A stretch of DNA of 6,960 bases from NCBI GenBank assembly GCA_020024515.1, contig JAHHTR010000108.1, positions 1 to 6,960 on the forward strand, in the 5' to 3' direction. The translations under genes were made by a program, and so were the position numbers. Shown here piece after piece: positions 4,792 to 6,960 of this stretch. Under the pieces are notes generated by a model. That model had not been told where the DNA came from and searched no databases. It was given only the letters and a program-made list of their open reading frames with translations. Positions within the stretch are counted from its first letter, which is position 1; every line of letters starts with the position of its first letter. The DNA is from Angelakisella sp. (GTDB lineage Bacteria; Bacillota; Clostridia; Oscillospirales; Ruminococcaceae).

Positions 4792-6630
4792 ATGAAAAGA
4801 ATATATAAAAAAAGTATGTATAAATATCTAATATGTGTATTTATTGTTTGCCTTCTCGGTATTTTTATCACAGACCCGTATATAGAAAATTATATAGAAA
4901 AAAGCAGTATACAGAAAGTAACAAAGGAAGTTGTAAGCGGAATTTTTGAAGGCAGCAGTAAAAATGATAAGGGAGAAGAAATAGTAATTGAACTTGAACT
5001 TGAAAAAAATATTATAAAACATATTGAACTTATTGATTTTAATGATGATATTGCATTTAGTAAAAAATCTATTATACTTTTTGACAATATAATTTGCAAA
5101 AATTCCATTGAAAATTTAAACACTGATGACAGCACTGAAAAATTGCTGGCTGATGCTATTGATTCGGCACTTAAAAATGCGGGAATAACGAAAGAAAGTT
5201 TGGCGGAAATATCCACAACAAAAAGAAATCAAACTCAAAAAGAGTATGAATGTGATTTGGTTATAGTTGGTGCGGGAGGAGCAGGACTCACAGCAGCTAT
5301 TGAGGCAAAGACTCAGGGAATAGAAAATATTATAATTCTGGAAAAAATGTCATTCACCGGTGGTAATACACGAATGTCGGGTGGTAGTTACGGTGCTCCT
5401 TGTAATTGGATTCAAATTGACAATGGAATTACGGGAGACAGTAATACACAATATTTTAATGATATATATAATGGGGGATACAGAAAAGGTAATCCTGATT
5501 TAATACATATTGTAGCGGATAATGCACTTGACGATGCTATATGGTTAAGAGACTTTGTCGGTGTTAAGTTTAAAAATGAACAGACATGGTATGAGGGACA
5601 TACTTACAAAAGGACACTTTGTGCGGAAGGGGACGGCTCTATGCTGATTGATACACTTCTGTCAAAGGCGATTGATATGGGTGTAATAATTCATTATACG
5701 ACAAAAGCTACTCACCTTATCAAAAATGATAGCGGTGCAATAATAGGTGTCGAGGGAGAACAGGCGAATAACTACGTATCATATAAAGCAAAATATGGTG
5801 TAATTCTTGCAACAGGTGGATTTGGTGCAAATAGTGAGCTTATCTCAAAGTATAATCCTGATTTTGATAATTTAAAAGTGGATATTCCAACTACTAATTC
5901 TCCGGCAATCGTAGGCGACGGAATATTAATGGCGGAAGAAGCTGGTGCGAGTCTTGTTAATATGGACTATATACAGCTTTATCCCATTAATAATCCTGCA
6001 ACAGGAAATTTTTATCTTCTTGACTTCGCTCGCCTTAATGATAATGCAATTTTGGTAAATAAAGAAGGATATAGATTTGTAAATGAATTGGAAACACGTG
6101 ATGTGATAGCCAAAGCTACCCTCAAACAAACAAACGCAAGAGTATATGAGTTAATAGATAATCGAACAACACAAGAAATGAGATTGGAAGAAAAGTATGC
6201 TGAAGAAATACAAAAATGTATTGACCAAGGTGTAATGATTAAAGGAACATTGAAAGAGTGTGCTTCATTTATGGGTATTCCTGTAAGTACATTACAGTAT
6301 ACAATAAATAAATATAACAATATGGTCATAAACGGAAAAGACACGGAATTTGACAGAAAGAATATAAAATATATTGATAAAGGTCCATATTATATGTTTT
6401 CAAGCATTGTATCGGTGCACCATACGATTGGCGGAGTTGAAATTGACACTTCTGCAAGAGTTATAGATAAATATGGCAATGCTATACCCGGTCTATATGC
6501 TGCCGGAGAAGTTACAGGTGGAATACATGGTCAAAACAGACTGGGTTCGGTAGCACTTGCAGATAGTGTTGTTTTTGGCAGAATTGCAGCTAAAACAGTT
6601 GCTTCATCTATTATTGAAAATTATGAATAA
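4792..6630 (+). CDS. Membrane-anchored flavoreductase with degenerate FMN domain (fumarate/urocanate reductase family)
   Basis: This 612-residue protein has the same domain order as the reductase at the other end of the locus. A Lys/Arg-rich N-terminus and one hydrophobic helix (about 11-27) without a lipobox suggest an uncleaved anchor with the enzyme outside the cell. Residues about 45-132 align with an FMN-bind domain, but the flavin-attachment motif is replaced by NTDDST (110-115), so covalent FMN is not expected. The FAD domain (154-605) is intact: GAGGAG (160-165), Glu184, ATGGF (340-344), HHTIGG (543-548), AAGEVTGG (570-577). By comparison with Fcc3, Arg436 is the proton donor and His543 and Arg583 are substrate binders. 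Tyr397 and Asp411 replace Fcc3 His365 and Glu378, a pair I recall from Shewanella urocanate reductase UrdA. The usual RLGGN reads RLGSV. GGAGA precedes the ATG by nine bases; two stop codons end it. A urocanate-like substrate is possible, not proven. Confidence 0.9.
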   Translation: MKRIYKKSMYKYLICVFIVCLLGIFITDPYIENYIEKSSIQKVTKEVVSGIFEGSSKNDKGEEIVIELELEKNIIKHIELIDFNDDIAFSKKSIILFDNIICKNSIENLNTDDSTEKLLADAIDSALKNAGITKESLAEISTTKRNQTQKEYECDLVIVGAGGAGLTAAIEAKTQGIENIIILEKMSFTGGNTRMSGGSYGAPCNWIQIDNGITGDSNTQYFNDIYNGGYRKGNPDLIHIVADNALDDAIWLRDFVGVKFKNEQTWYEGHTYKRTLCAEGDGSMLIDTLLSKAIDMGVIIHYTTKATHLIKNDSGAIIGVEGEQANNYVSYKAKYGVILATGGFGANSELISKYNPDFDNLKVDIPTTNSPAIVGDGILMAEEAGASLVNMDYIQLYPINNPATGNFYLLDFARLNDNAILVNKEGYRFVNELETRDVIAKATLKQTNARVYELIDNRTTQEMRLEEKYAEEIQKCIDQGVMIKGTLKECASFMGIPVSTLQYTINKYNNMVINGKDTEFDRKNIKYIDKGPYYMFSSIVSVHHTIGGVEIDTSARVIDKYGNAIPGLYAAGEVTGGIHGQNRLGSVALADSVVFGRIAAKTVASSIIENYE

Positions 6631-6728
6631 TAAGTTTGAATTTTAAAAAATAGCTGTTTATTGAAGAATTAAAATGATAAATTATAGTTTATATTATTAT
6701 TAAATAATTTAATAGAGTTTTATGATAT

Positions 6729-6759
6729 AAAAAGATGCGGGATTTTTCGCATCTTTTTT
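6729..6759 (+). terminator. Rho-independent terminator downstream of the membrane-anchored reductase
   Basis: AAAAAGATGCG (6729-6739) pairs perfectly over 11 bp with CGCATCTTTTT (6748-6758) around an 8-base loop, and a run of T residues ends the element. The GC-rich top of the stem and the T tract make it the clearest terminator in the window. It lies almost 100 bases after the stop codon, with no gene in between. Confidence 0.9.
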
Positions 6760-6881
6760 GTTTTATAGAAAATTTTAAATAGCAATTATAATGACATCAT
6801 AAAAGCCTTGTATATTCTATTTTTCTCGATTGCTTACAATTCTGAAATTCATTTTTTAAATAAATGTTTTTGAAATTAGTA

Positions 6882-6910
6882 TTGACAAGGTCTTTTAATA
6901 GTGATATATT
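6882..6910 (+). promoter_or_regulatory. Strong extended -10 promoter for a gene beyond the right edge
   Basis: TTGACA (6882-6887) is followed by exactly 17 bases and TATATT (6905-6910), with TG at 6902-6903 giving an extended -10. This is a near-perfect sigma-A promoter just past the terminator. Transcription would begin around 6917, and no start codon with a ribosome site is seen before the window ends, so the gene it serves is not visible. Confidence 0.75.
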
Positions 6911-6922
6911 ATTAAAAAAAAT

Positions 6923-6942
6923 TATATAAAATATTTTATATA
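6923..6942. repeat. A/T-only perfect palindrome after the right-edge promoter
   Basis: TATATAAAATATTTTATATA is a perfect 20-bp palindrome located directly after the predicted transcription start. It could be an operator or a leader hairpin, but all bases are A or T and such DNA produces palindromes by chance, so its function is doubtful. Confidence 0.3.
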
Positions 6943-6960
6943 TAATTTTTAAAATAAAAA

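Larger units (their letters stand above)
6631..6960. other. A/T-rich intergenic region at the right edge, no gene seen
   Basis: No coding region is supported in these 330 bases. They contain a nearly featureless A/T-rich stretch after the reductase stop codons, a strong terminator, about 120 bases without recognisable signals, an excellent promoter facing right, and an A/T-only palindrome just after it. The region therefore separates the reductase unit from an independently transcribed gene that begins beyond the window. Confidence 0.7.

Noticed and set aside
4828..5216. Minus-strand open frames at the start of the membrane-anchored reductase
   Set aside because: Their Phe/Ser/Ile-rich translations are the reverse reading of an A/T-rich gene; the plus-strand frame has a ribosome site, membrane helix and domain match.
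5926..6344. Minus-strand open frames within the FAD domain of the membrane-anchored reductase
   Set aside because: They overlap conserved active-site codons on the plus strand and show no recognisable features of their own.
1..6960. CRISPR arrays, tRNA or rRNA genes, insertion sequences and attachment sites
   Set aside because: No regularly spaced repeats, cloverleaf-like GC-rich segments, transposase motifs or terminal repeats were found on either strand by eye.

Overview
The window is A+T-rich, with intergenic stretches that are almost pure A/T, Gram-positive-style Shine-Dalgarno sites and a TTG start. It carries a lipoprotein flavoreductase and a YesM/YesN-type two-component system. Together these suggest an anaerobic low-GC Firmicute, probably a gut-type clostridium. 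This is inferred from style and gene content; no taxonomic marker is present.

Layout, left to right. Positions 1-213 hold a consensus-like promoter facing out of the left edge and a hairpin terminator. Positions 214-2049 (minus) encode a lipoprotein flavoreductase: an FMN-binding domain with a covalent-flavinylation motif, then a fumarate-reductase-type FAD domain. Positions 2050-2193 contain its promoter region, with a striking 19-bp dyad nested in a 43-bp palindrome. Positions 2194-2937 (minus) encode an AraC-type response regulator, and 2940-4673 (minus) its membrane histidine kinase, starting at TTG. Positions 4674-4791 form a compact divergent control region with two adjacent dyads and overlapping promoters. 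Positions 4792-6630 (plus) encode a second flavoreductase with the same architecture, but it is anchored by an N-terminal membrane helix and its FMN domain has lost the flavin-attachment motif. Positions 6631-6960 hold a strong terminator and then an excellent extended -10 promoter aimed at a gene beyond the right edge.

How it may work (inference): the kinase senses a small molecule outside the cell through a double-Cache-like domain and phosphorylates the regulator. The regulator then controls the two extracytoplasmic reductases on either side. These would use an unsaturated organic acid (fumarate, urocanate, acrylate or cinnamate-like) as a respiratory electron acceptor. The active sites of the two reductases differ at the substrate-selecting positions. 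The second has a Tyr/Asp pair in the places where I recall urocanate reductase UrdA having them; the first does not. The pair therefore probably acts on different substrates. No ApbE flavin transferase, quinone-linked donor or substrate transporter is in the window.
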